Part shown: in pieces, positions 53,396 through 64,000 of the stretch | How positions within the stretch are numbered: position 1 is the first letter of the stretch | Layout: every line of letters begins with the position of its first letter | DNA from: Paracyclopina nana | Taxonomy: Eukaryota; Arthropoda; Copepoda; Cyclopoida; Cyclopettidae | NCBI GenBank assembly: GCA_019096065.1 | Contig: JAGUCH010000002.1 | Location: forward strand, 8,816,501-8,880,500 | DNA length: 64,000 nt | Direction of reading: 5' to 3' | Position numbers and translations under genes: made by a program | The notes under the pieces: model-generated | What the model saw: the letters and a program-made list of their open reading frames with translations, nothing else | What the model was told of the DNA's origin: nothing | Database searches by the model: none

Positions 53396-54680
53396 TATAG
53401 CCTGGTTCAAGAGATTTAGTTCAGTCAATTTTCCGCTACGCAAATCGATGGCGCGTCGGTAGGGGTGGAAAATGGCTGCATGATATTTACAAAAATGCTC
53501 ATTTATTGCAAATTTTTGGCTTTTTTATGCAAAATCTGCGTAATTTGATTATATCTATTTATATATGTAAACAATTTATAAAACAAGCTAATAAAATAGC
53601 TGAGCAAATTTTGTAAAGTAGAAATCGAGTGGCATTTTTGCGGGCTCGAGCTTGCGAGAGCCAAGTAATGCCACGAGATTTTTACTTTGCAAAATGAGCT
53701 CAGATGTTTTGTAAGCCTGTTTTATAATTTGTTTACATATATATACGATTTTATATGATGGAAAGTAATTTTCAAATGTTAATGAAGTTACCAGACCAGG
53801 CGATCTTGACTTAGCACCTGATCCATTACTTGAAGGCTAGGGTTGAGGCCCTCAGTAGTGCAAGAGTAACAGAAAGCGTTAATCAATCAATTAAAAATTG
53901 TGCATTTAGAATTTGGCATTTTTGGGGGCTAAAAGATGTGTTAGATTAAGTTTTGTCTGGTACCTCTGAAAAGGCTCTACTGTTCTACTAAGCTTAGCTC
54001 AGCTGAGAATAAGAATAAGAAGGAATTCTGACATAAATTATTCTGTCTGTATTGGTAGCTCAGTCAGTAGAGCGTTGGACTCCTAATCTAGATGATCAGG
54101 GTTCGATCCCCATACTCGGCATTTTTTCTCCTTTTTTCTAACATGGGATTTACTTCTTGGACAATATCATGGTCTCTGGTCAAACAGAGGATCAACACAC
54201 CTTATAAAATACTTTATAATGCGTGTCACTTGATAAAGTTAAACGTCAGAGCTTTTATATATGTATAGTAATATGAACTGAGACGAATTGGTAAACTGAA
54301 TTATACATGCGAAAATTGCTTTCCATCATATAAAATGAATAACGTGGTGCACAAACAACTGCGACCAGGTTGGATCAAGAATTTTAAGGCCATTATAGAT
54401 GGAAAAAACATTTCCTAAAAAAGTGTCACCCTTCAAAAATCGAAAAAATATTGCCAATATTAATGTTAATAAATGTTTCTAGCTGAATATGCATCAAAGA
54501 GGCAAGCAGTGTATTGATGTACTAAATTGAGTTAAGAAATATTTTATGCTTGACTTAAAATTGATCATATTCTAATCCAAACTATGCCGCCTTGATCAGT
54601 TTTGACTGTTGAATTTCCGTCAAACAAATTGCATCTCCCTCTAGCGGATTAGTTTCCCACGTGTTTTGAACCAGGCTATA
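53396..54680. mobile_element. 1.3-kb composite TIR element carrying a tRNA-like unit
   Basis: Perfect 15-bp inverted ends TATAGCCTGGTTCAA and TTGAACCAGGCTATA. If the element proper starts at TAGCC, it is flanked by TA on both sides, as for Tc1/mariner-type elements. Inside are a foldback at 53556..53745 (ATATATGTAAACAA... mirrored by ...TTGTTTACATATATA) and a second inverted pair, 53748..53773 with 54311..54336 (25 of 26 match). The tRNA-like sequence at 54050 lies within that second pair. No transposase was found. Confidence 0.65.
54050..54122 (+). pseudogene. tRNA-Arg(CCT)-like sequence inside a TIR element
   Basis: The D arm GCTC-AGTCAGTA-GAGC pairs perfectly, and the anticodon arm TTGGA-CTCCTAA-TCTAG pairs with wobble and displays CCT. 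Box B GGTTCGATCCC is intact and a T run follows. The acceptor and T stems do not both pair canonically. It is most likely a tRNA-derived transcription unit captured in a repeat. A functional tRNA is less likely but not excluded. Confidence 0.5.
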
Positions 54681-55269
54681 AAACCAAAAAAAAATTTAAT
54701 TACTGCAAAAGTGATTTTTATGAGGGTTTTATACCAAAGTTATGATGGATTTTTCTAGTGGGGTTGAGCCTCTCAGAGAAAAAGCCACGATTTCTGATAA
54801 AAGGTCGTAAACTTTAATTACATAGAATCTTGAGCACACTCCGTCACGCTTTGGACAATAGAGACGATGCAATGGCGAAAAAGTGGAAAAACTGAGTCAA
54901 ACCAATCTGCAGAGCTGTTGTTGTCGTCGCAGTAATGAGAAAATAGTCGTTGATCGAAATTTCCCCTAGCTCGTAGAAAAATTTTTTAACCAGTGCAGCG
55001 GGGTCTCGTAAGAGAGTTCTTGACGCAAGTTTTGCATGCTAAAATCACCAAATTTGTTTGTCTTAGCCTAGGTTGCGCTAGTGGTTCTTACTACATAGCG
55101 CGTGAGCCCAAGTGACGTGTCAGTCATGCAAGCAAGCGGGCTAATCTCTCGCTTTTTCAATAGAGCTCCCAGATCAGTTCTGGTTTTTTTTAAAAATACG
55201 CGATTTCGGCACTTTTTGCTAGTTTAGAGTGGGATATGCAATTTTTTGGAATTGAAATCCACAGATTTC

Positions 55270-55497
55270 GGACCTTTCCATGTGCTTGTACAAAAAATAA
55301 AACTCAAATACGGTTTTTAATGGTACAAAAAATTGGTCTTTGGCAAGTAGCAAGAGAAGTAAACAAATAAGTAAACATCCAGTACGCAAAAAGTACACAA
55401 AAAACGTAAATAAACAATGAAAACGGTCTTGCAAAAACGGTTTTGTTTGGTACATTTTTTGTACCTCAAAACCAAAAGTGAGCACATGGAAAGGACC
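55270..55497. mobile_element. PIF/Harbinger-like MITE, 228 bp, copy 2
   Basis: Same family as 10384..10613, with ends GGACCTTTCCATGTGCT and AGCACATGGAAAGGACC. It is flanked by TTC at 55267..55269 and 55498..55500, a 3-bp target duplication different from that of copy 1. Confidence 0.82.
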
Positions 55498-55519
55498 TTC
55501 TATCCAATGTATTGAAGCC

Positions 55520-55825
55520 TAGAGCCCTGTATTTTGATGAGAGTATCTCGTTCTCAACAATAGCTGAACTTTTTTGTGACAAAATTTACTAAGGTACAGC
55601 TCAAAATACAGCTCCGATCGGAACGAAAATTTGAGGTGTTCATGGTTTCTTGATACAATTACCAAATTGCGAATAGAAAATTGCACAACAATGACAACAT
55701 AACATAAAAAACGGTGGAACAAAAATGGGCAGTTGTCGTGCTACTTTAGGCCGGCTGGCCCCTTTTAGGCTGTTTTTGTGAACTGAGTTTTGAGAATGTT
55801 ATACTCATCAAAATACAGGGCTCTA
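55520..55825. mobile_element. hAT-like MITE, 306 bp, intact with 8-bp target-site duplication
   Basis: Ends TAGAGCCCTGTATTTTGATG and its reverse complement ending GGGCTCTA, with TTGAAGCC at 55512..55519 and 55826..55833. TAGAG ends and an 8-bp duplication are hAT hallmarks. An older copy lies at 7018..7819. Confidence 0.85.
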
Positions 55826-55915
55826 TTGAAGCCTAGTCAGTCTGTGTGCTATAGTAAAGCAACGACAAGAACTCACCTTATTAGTATAGATCATCTAGTA
55901 TTAAACCACTTTTAA

Positions 55916-56110
55916 GGACCTTTCCATGTGCTGGTACTAAAAATATAACTCAAAAACGGTTTTTGATGATACAAAAAATCGGTCTTGTCAAGGAGCAAAA
56001 AAAGTAAACAGCTAGTATAGGCAAAAAGTAATCAGAAACGTAAATAAAAAATGAAAACGGTCTTGCAAAAACGGTTTTGTGTGGTGCATTTGTTTGTACC
56101 TCAAAACCAT
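55916..56110. mobile_element. PIF/Harbinger-like MITE, truncated copy 3
   Basis: The left end GGACCTTTCCATGTGCT and the internal AACGGTTTTTGATG and GGTCTTGCAAAAACGG match copies 1 and 2. The right inverted repeat is missing after CCTCAAAACCA. Confidence 0.75.
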
Positions 56111-57014
56111 CCTACCGGCGAGCTCATAAGATTTCAGACGGCTGATCGCTGCTTACGCTGCACCGTCTGAATTAGCAAAATGCCTCATTTTCTTGATTAT
56201 TTTTCGCAAGGTGTAATTTTCACAAGCTTAAGTAGAGTCTAAGTTTCAAATAGACCAATTATATTTACATCTCACTATATTAAGAGTGGTATATTTCCTG
56301 AAATTCCATATTTTCCTAAAATTCCAGGCTGGCCTTTGGGCTGGCTTACGGGCAAGCTAGAGCACTAATTAAAAGTGTTCCCAGATTGACACACAAAATC
56401 AAAGTGGCTTTTTCATAATAGGAAGCTGGCTCTTTTTGACTAATTTGTACAGTTCACATCTAGTAGCTCATTTGATGAAAGTGTTAGCTACGCTCGCGCG
56501 CTGATGACGTCAAGCCGTCTGAACTCAGTGCCATCTAGTGCAGTCAGCTTGACTTCGGGTTCCTATAGCAAAAGTTAAAGGTTTGACCCAGGGCAATTAA
56601 TAGAGAGGGTGCGCCGCTCTGCTTGCTCAGTTTTGCTGAAATAGACTAAATTCACAACTTTCTTTCCTATCCTGCCATTTGGCGGTGGGCAGGCACATGC
56701 TAGCAGAGATGCTGCCATTGAACAAATGATTCTTCAAAATTCATCGATTTGCACTATAAGCACATATTTCTAGCCTGTACAGGTACAGATCTTAGTTTTT
56801 TTCTCACCCACACAACTCATTCTTGCTGTGAAAAATAAAAAAAATCATTTAAAAAATGATCCATATCTGCTTTCCCACTCCCACTTTTTCTTCTCCCCTC
56901 TCTCACTTTTTATAGTGTAGCCAGATAAAACCGAAAATAGTCATAAAGTTTACAGAAAAGCCAATTTTTGGAATAAATATTTGCAAAATTGCTACTTTAA
57001 GGCTTGCGTTTTCC

Positions 57015-57430
57015 CAGTTTTTCCATGCCGGTACAACAACTATAGCATGGCAATCATGATTACCAGAAAATTTTGTTTCCTCAACTTATTACAAGCAATG
57101 GCTTATTTGCTGAAAAATTGGCCATTTTTATTCAATCCACACCAGATGAACTTTTTTGTTTTGAACTCACACAGAGCAGAGCTACAAAAAGTAAGGCTAT
57201 TTCTTCTGATTTGATCCATCATGCTCAGGTCTGGATATGATGTGACTCATGATCCAAAATTCCTTGACTTTCATGAATCTTACTCAAAATGGTACCAATC
57301 TAATCCTTGAATCAATTGTGCTGTTACAAGCTCAAAATGAGCACTTTCTTTGCCATTTTGTTCCCAACAATTCCAAAAAACGTTTTGTTTACTTTTAGTC
57401 AGAAGCGCTATTTTTTCGCAATTGCTACGC
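57015..57430 (+). repeat. Partial copy of the dispersed repeat at 33766..34560
   Basis: It shares CCGGTACAACAACTATAGCA, TTGAACTCACACAGAG, TCTGGATATGATGTGAC and ATTGCTACGC in the same order. The ORF open in the other two copies is broken here by a TAG. Confidence 0.6.
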
Positions 57431-58221
57431 GCGCTTACACACACGAGAATTTTGTTGATAACAGTGTTTTAGATGTGGTTTCTTTAAGTCGAGTTATTCA
57501 TAGCAATTGGCTTTTTTTCGAACAAAAAGTCTATTGTTGTCAAAAACCACACAGATAACTCAGACAAGACTGCACATCAATTTGAGTGGGAAATTCAAAT
57601 AAGAAAACAATTTTTTTAGAGCTCATATTTTCAATTCTAGAATTGTAATCGAAGTTTTTTTAGATCCATTCACCATTTTGAGGGACAGAAGAAGAAAAAG
57701 CGTGGACATTTTCTTGCTTAAGGCAAGATATAAGGCTACATTTAAGTGGCCCAACACATACGCTCGTTTTTTAGTCAGTACTTGTTGTTGTTAGTCAAAC
57801 TGAGATTATTATACTCTATACTCAATTTACTGCTCTGGTTTGACCTTACTGAAATCACTATCAATCCAAAATTGAATTAAGCGGTCATAAGCAAAACCTA
57901 AAAGTTATCGAGGCAAAAAACAACGATTAATAATGAAAAAAACAAGCGTTTAATTTTTCTTTCAAAGTCTGTGACTCAGGCTGTATACTACAGTGTATGG
58001 TATGAGAAAGAAAACTGTCAACGACACGGACGAAGATCTCCCCAGCTAACTCGAATTCACATGAGGCCGAAGAATTCGTGACGACTCTCTCAGTCGCTAA
58101 TTCTGCGAACTTTCCTGGCAACAAAAAAATTATCCTTCTCAATCATTGGTTCATCGATAGCATCGCCAACTGTTGAGAAAGCGGGCAATGTCATAGTAGC
58201 CTCAGGCAAAGGAAAAGAGAA

Positions 58222-58375
58222 AGCCCGGTTCCAACAAGGAAAATCAGCATAGTCAGGAGACGTAACTTGACTTTTTAGCATAGTCAGGTCACAGCTAGCT
58301 CGCGCGCTCAGCTCGACCTGACTTAACTGGTTTACCGCACTGCACTATGCTGATTTCCCGTGTTGGAACCGGGCT
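58222..58375. mobile_element. 154-bp MITE with CCCGGTTCCAAC ends
   Basis: Perfect 14-bp inverted repeats AGCCCGGTTCCAAC and GTTGGAACCGGGCT, flanked by GAA at 58219..58221 and 58376..58378. Two head-to-head copies form the palindrome at 33523..33755, and fragments lie at 34551..34595. Confidence 0.75.
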
Positions 58376-61300
58376 GAAGTATATGGTTGTTGAATTGGTT
58401 TCACCTCGAAATGGAAATCGAACCACCAACTTGTGATCGCGTATAGAAGTTGGAATGAGCCCATTAAGCATGAAATGTTATTCCTGTTACTTTTTGGTTA
58501 GAGGTATGCATGCAACCTTGACGGATCAGCTGGTCATGTTAGCATAAGTCAAATAAAGGATAATGTGGGGTCCAATAATGCAGTATTGGGCCTGCTGCAG
58601 CTGTGCAAGAAAATTGTCCTGGCCAACATGTCACACTAATTTAGGCTTGTAGCTAAGTCAAGCATATCTGCTGTATTAATGACAAGAGAGCAAATAGGCA
58701 ATATGCGGGAGTCGTCACCTCCGCGAAATGATCCCCAAGATGCAGAAAAAATCGCATGCATGCCTCTCTGCATGGATCCACAGTCATGATTGCCAGTATA
58801 ACGATCCCATATTTGGGGCAAGCCAATTCTGTTTCCGGCTCGAGACCCCCCATGAGCATGGAGCAGGCAAAAGTGGTGCTACGCGAAATCCCGACGTTTG
58901 TCACAAAAGTGTTTGCTACAACACAGTTTAGGATCCAACTCGGCTGCTTCCCGGTCAAATTGGATTTTGCGAATATGCCTGTCGGCTCGAGAATTGAATT
59001 ACAAAAGTTGCTTCTCCTGAAGAAGGAGGTCAATGAGGAAGGCAGGAAATTTCATTGCAGGCAGCCATCTATGACAAAAGATGCCTTGTTTTGCTATATC
59101 ACGACCGACGAAGACCACTTCCAAAATGGAGGGTTTTTCCCGAGGAAAAAGAGACCGCGCGCTCTCACAAAGCAAAGGCAGGAATTTCAAGGCTTCTTCC
59201 TTGAGACTGACTTCTACCATTGAGACGACCGACCAACCACTCTTTGCTTCAAGTGGAAAGAAAGCTCAATGTCAGACATCAGTCGGTTGCGAAGCCCCGG
59301 CTTTTCTCCCACATACTACGCTTACTGCTACCGCTATATATCGTATTTAGCCGGATTTGAGGAGCTGTCTCCGACCACACAGCTAATCGAAGGAAAGAGC
59401 CAGCCGTTTTTGCCGTATACCTTTCGCAAACATGATGAAGATGAGTTGCTGCAAAAGGATTGGGGTCGTGATCTCAATCTCAGTCGCAGGTTTCCCACCC
59501 GATGCTACTACTATTTCACACCCTCCCCATGGCCATGCAAAGCTAGCTGACATCAGTGGCAGCATATCAGCCATTAGCATCATAAAAGCTGTCATCATCA
59601 CCATCAAAGTTTCATAAGCGAATTCCCCGGATTAGGCAAGCAAAATATGCCACTAAGCAATCTAGATCACCAGCTTTGCTCCCTGATACATAATGCTCTT
59701 CTCGCCATCCGCTTTTCAAATCAATCATCATGTGCTACTGCCATACGGAAACAGCCTTAGTACGCCGCCGCGTAAGTTACATCTGAAGGAATGCTATGGA
59801 GCGATGCAGAACACCGCGTCTGGTAAATAATACAATTAGTTCCGATACATTCGTAATAATACTACAAGCAAGCACATGCTGGTAAAAGAGCCGCGGGTAC
59901 ACAAGGCGCAAGGAGAACTTTTTGTGGCTTGCTTCGAGATCCTTATACCGTGTAGAAGTATATAGAGTAGCTCACTACGGCGGATAAAGAGATGTGAAAC
60001 GAGCGGGAAGCAGAAGCAGGCAATTATGGGCCAGCAAAAAAGCCATTTTAAGCGGCCACTGGTGCGACGCGAAAGCAAACTCTTCATTTTTGTGCGTAAA
60101 CACCTTTTTCCTTCGCACGTAATTGAGAAATAGAGACATGCTGCTTCCAGCAGAGGCAGAAAGTTTCCGGGGAAACTTTAGCATTGAAAGGATTAATTTC
60201 TCTCTCTCTTCCTCGGCAGCTAGCAAGCAATCGAAGAGCTCTGCGCCGTGACTTTGAAAGTTGATGAAGGTGGCAAAAATTGAAAAGTTGTTGGAGGATC
60301 AAGGGCCTTACCACCACTATTAGCAGCACACAGCGATGGGTAACTCAAAATACTGAAACGAAAGAAGCCTAGCTGGAGAGTGATGCAATATTAACCAAGG
60401 TACTTTTTTTTAATTGGCTCACGCTGTGGTAGGCCAATATTTGCTAGCTTTCAATTACTTGATGGCTCAGCCCAAGCTAAATATTGGCTGGCAACTTTTA
60501 TCGCGTACCTTAAAAGTCAATATACGAGATAGTTCATACAGTGGAAGAATATACAGCATAGGCCGGGTTTTATTTTGAAAAAATTCTCAAAGCAACTTGA
60601 TGCTGCAGCAAAACCTTTTGAAAAGGCGCACGCGAAACTTCTCCAAGAGGAAAGTGAGCAACTTCGTCTTCATTTTTTGCAATCAAATTATGAATTTCAC
60701 AAGTAGCTGCAAAAATTGCAGGCTCTTTGGATATGGGGGTAAAGTAGCCTGGTGGTGCACATCTTTCTCATATACCATTCAAAGGCCGAGCCAGAAGTGT
60801 GGCCTCGGGTGAAAAAGGTCTTGACTCACTTTTCACCCAGGCACCATCATATAGCTGTCGATTTTCATGAAGGAATAATAATCATGAGAGCTCGCGCATG
60901 CAGGGCCATAAGTACTTTTCAAGTGCCTGGGGCGGGCCAGATCGTGTCAGATCCGAGGCCATAAATCTCGCCCGAATGAAACTTTTAATGAATTCATCGA
61001 GGAAACAACTCCCAAAGTTGTCGCAGCCAAAATCGTTTTTCAGCTTGGCTAAATTATTGAGTCATTAAAGCAGCCGCGCCGGGATGACTTTCTTCCCTTT
61101 TTCTGCCATTTGATGAATCTGAGTTCAAAGGAGACTTTAATATACTGCAGCAGTCGTCTTAAATAGCTGGGCCTTATGCCCCCTTCATGTGGGCCCAGAA
61201 CTCAACAAGAAACTCCTTTCAAATGCCATACAGGTAAATCACGAAATGAGACCGACTAAACAATCTCAATTTTACATAAATGATTTCTCTCACATCGGAC

Positions 61301-62363
61301 TTTTTGCAGATTTATCAATCGTGAATTTTACATATTCGACACGCTAAAATTAATGAAAGGCGGTAATTGAATTAAAAAACCCTGAAAAAGTTTGAATTCT
61401 TAGCCTCCTAACCAAGAGCTTTCCAACGGTGAAATTATTCTTAGGTAGCCTAATAGTTTGAATGATCGAAGACAGCAAAAAATAAATAAATAAAAATAAA
61501 TAAATTCCTTAGACCCGCTCGCAGCTCTGCGAGCCGTTAAAAATGTTTATTAATTGTAGCGAAAATTGCCCTCGAAAACATAAGAGTACTCCGCCTCAAG
61601 CTGAACTTGTTGAGAGTTAATTCCCTTGGGTAGTCAGCACAAGATTCATTCAAGCTTAAGGGAAAAAATTGTCCATACCTTGAGGCATTATAATACATGA
61701 ACTGGGCATTAGTGCAACTTTGGCCCGAATTAGTCGCGCTACAACCAACAGCCATGAAAAAGCTGAGTTGGTGTCCATTTTTCTGCCGTCTATACGACAC
61801 AAGCCTTGTGGCTATAAAGCTTTTGTACTAAATCACCTCGCAAGCAGGAAGCATTTACTTTCACATAGCCATACAGATTTATCAAATAAACTTCAGACTT
61901 ACCCCCACTACATGCGCTAGCTTCTTCCCCCCAACTCTCGGCTAAGAAGGGTGTTTTATTGCAGTGCTCAAAAAGCCTCTCAAAGGAACCCTCTATGGAA
62001 ACAGGAGGCTGAATTAATTATACAAGCGTTGCATTGACTGAGCATCATCATTCCCTTAATTATTTCCTATTCAATAACTTGATATCAGGGCAGCACCAAT
62101 TAGCCTCGAATTAAGACAAGTCGAATTCCCTCTTCATTTTTGCACGTTAATTGACCAGATAATTACGTACAAGCGCGGAATGCAGATGATGCCATATGGC
62201 ATCTGCGGCCTATTCCAAAATGGCTTGGCGCGCGCAACAGCCAACCAATAATCAATTAGACAGCAAGACACGCTTCATTGCGTCACTTAATTCTTCTTCT
62301 TGGAAACGATGTACTCAAATGTGATATCACTGAGGAAATGCAAAACACATCAGCAGCTCTTAC
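58376..62363. other. Gene-free stretch, about 4 kb
   Basis: No recognisable gene or RNA. Overlapping ORFs of 60-155 codons between 58.6 and 60.3 kb show no known domain. A short AAAT simple repeat lies at 61480..61505. Confidence 0.4.
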
Positions 62364-62632
62364 CTGGAGACCACCAGAACCGTTCTCGCTGATTCGCCTC
62401 CTTGGACGCGAACCAATCTGGCGAAATGACGAGGCTGGCAACTGTGCCACCGATCCCAGGTGGAGGCCGCGGCTTCTTGGCCTCGTTCTTCTTTTTCTGC
62501 TCATTCTGATTTGCTGCTTGCTGCTGCATGCCCCGAGTCACCTCTGCTGGCATCATCATTTTCAACTGTAGCCTGAGAATCCCTGATGATCCCTGAGGAT
62601 TCACAACACGAACAATCACATTTTGGCCAGCG
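62364..62632 (-). CDS. Orphan candidate internal exon, about 89 codons
   Basis: Minus-strand frame bounded by a good acceptor (TGCCATCAG) and donor (CCAG|GTAAGAGC). The peptide runs AGQNVIVRVVNPQGSSGILR..., has a Met cluster, a Gln/Lys-rich stretch (MQQQAANQNEQKKKNEAKK), then PRPPPGIGGTVASLVISPDW and ends ERFWWSP. No stop interrupts it and codon choice looks protein-like. I do not recognise the family and see no partner exon within the window; partners could lie outside. Confidence 0.4.
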
Positions 62633-63172
62633 CTGATGGCACGCAATTATTCACTTGATCACGTTTGAAAAAGCCTATCGAGGAGGTTAGACGAGACTGG
62701 ATTGGATCATTGCGGAGTGCGCCGTGTGGGACCGCAAAAAGCCAAATGCGCCTTGTCCCGCATTCGAGCTGCCGAGGCCGAGGACGGACTACCGTTGAGG
62801 CCGAAGAGAAATCTCTCCAGAAGAAGCACCAGCAGCTCTCACGATGACGACATCGACAGCAAATAAATGGACGCGCTACAAGTAAAACTAAGGGGACGCC
62901 ACCACCACCACCATATTTTGTATGCACCCTTATCGGGGAAAAACAGCACCACGTTGGAATAAGAGTACAGCCGCTTGCCCCATGATTTCCGCAAATCCTC
63001 CCATATTACTGGCTTAAAAAATGTTCAGTTACAGATACAGGAGCTTTCTAATTGCGACGCGTGGAAGCAGGTCATGCATTAATTATTGGACCCATAAACT
63101 TCAATTGTACGTGTCGCTGTTGGTACCCACACGCCTGCAAGAATCGCAATTGAGTCACCACTACTAACTACT
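62633..63172. other. Gene-free stretch
   Basis: 540 bp with no recognisable gene or repeat. The minus-strand ORF reaching 62927 continues the orphan exon frame region only in part and has no known domain. Confidence 0.35.
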
Positions 63173-63651
63173 CACATTGACTTGAAGAAGGTCCTAACCC
63201 AAACTCTTTTCAACACCCAAAAAATTTTCTGAAAGCTTATGTTCATAGGGTTCATTTGGTAGTAATTTAAAAATCCTGGCCTATGGCTTCCCATGACATA
63301 AAATTTTCAAAAACGTCTAGCACCTACAGTTTATTATTTTTTTGAGATTATTTAAAGCAATGACCCCCTCTGAAAAAAGAAGATCAAACTTTTTTTACTT
63401 CATAAGCAAGTCTGTAAAATGCACTCAAATTGAGATATCTGCTGCCAAACTTATTATGCAAAATTAATCAAGTTGGCAGTTATCAACTTTTAGCGTAGCT
63501 ATATCTCCGTTTCTGTTCATCCTAGCGATTTTACTATTTTAGGATTTTTATTTTATCACCAAATGAACGCTTGGGACACACGCTTTCAGAAAATATATAA
63601 TTATTGAGTGTTGTAAGTAGTTTGGGTTAGGTCCTTTGTCAAGTCAATGTG
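63173..63651. mobile_element. 479-bp TIR element (MITE)
   Basis: The ends CACATTGACTTGAAGAAGGT and its counterpart ending TCAAGTCAATGTG form inverted repeats of about 40 bp that include CCTAACCCAAACT. TACT flanks both sides (63169..63172 and 63652..63655), a possible 4-bp duplication. No ORF. Confidence 0.65.
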
Positions 63652-64000
63652 TACTTCGAGAAAGCATTTACCATTGACTATACATACCAGACCTGTAGAT
63701 CCGCGCTGCACTACTTGCTACTATTATATGTACGCGTGTAGTAGACTTGCTCAGTTTAATGCTCACCGCATTCTTTGTTCGCGGAGCTGTATGCTGAGAA
63801 ACAGGGACAAACTACTAATGGACTACTTTCCTATCCACCCGAGAACCATGCACCCTCCTTATGCCAGACTGAAGACGAGGAATTCCACTTCCGTAAAAAA
63901 GAGGAAGAAATGCCAAGAGTTCGGAAAACAAAGACATGAAGGCGAGCCATAGTTTCGAAAGTTGAACTAGGGATATCCCCTTGATTTCATAGGTTATTTC

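Noticed and set aside
58756..59223. 155-codon plus-strand ORF
   Set aside because: No domain, no splice support, and overlapping ORFs of similar length in other frames.
62278..62571. Plus-strand ORF with a hydrophobic tail resembling a membrane protein
   Set aside because: Antisense to the better-supported minus-strand candidate exon; the hydrophobic run mirrors the Gln/Lys-rich stretch.

Overview
The window is eukaryotic nuclear DNA from an animal. It carries spliced genes with GT-AG introns, genes on both strands, long introns and many short transposon-derived repeats. Protein content points to an arthropod: the G-protein-coupled receptor at 46.8-48.1 kb closely resembles arthropod crustacean-cardioactive-peptide receptors. 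A selenoprotein W that still uses an in-frame UGA and a GT11 alpha-1,2-fucosyltransferase-like gene argue against a typical fly, moth, beetle or bee. A crustacean, chelicerate, springtail or other early-branching arthropod is more likely. I cannot name the species.

Layout. 0-12.3 kb: a mitochondrial DnaJ-like gene (minus, cut by the window start) is divergent from SUPV3L1 (plus). SUPV3L1 has a 5.1-kb intron that contains two uninterrupted genes on the opposite strand, an ASPH-like hydroxylase and a GT11 fucosyltransferase, plus nested transposon debris. PPP6C (minus, four coding exons) lies tail-to-tail with SUPV3L1. 12.3-24 kb: a double-PWWP chromatin protein (plus) is divergent from PPP6C and convergent with BAG6 (minus, three coding exons). 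BAG6 is divergent from ribosomal protein L10a (plus). 24-31 kb: EFA6/PSD (plus, one long coding exon), an unassigned ORF (minus), selenoprotein W (minus). 30.6-42 kb: ST7 (plus, six coding exons, including one 60-bp in-frame intron) and a stomatin/MEC-2-like gene (minus, eight coding exons). 46.8-48.1 kb: the CCAP-receptor-like gene (minus). From 48.1 kb to the end I find no recognisable protein gene except one orphan candidate exon near 62.4 kb. That part is repeat-rich.

Most genes here are housekeeping: mitochondrial RNA turnover and protein folding, phosphatase signalling, protein quality control, translation, Arf6 activation and redox. They do not form one pathway. Several pairs share short head-to-head promoter intervals (DnaJ/SUPV3L1, PPP6C/PWWP, BAG6/RpL10a, SELENOW/ST7). 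Introns and intergenic DNA carry short terminal-inverted-repeat elements. Several show target-site duplications that support the family call: 8 bp for hAT-like and 3 bp for PIF/Harbinger-like. Some are nested in each other, so their insertion order can be read. No CRISPR, operon or microbial system was seen. The points most worth checking are the UGA-decoding selenoprotein W with its candidate SECIS, the zinc-finger-less DnaJ, the nested genes in SUPV3L1, and a 1.3-kb composite repeat that carries a tRNA-like pol III unit.
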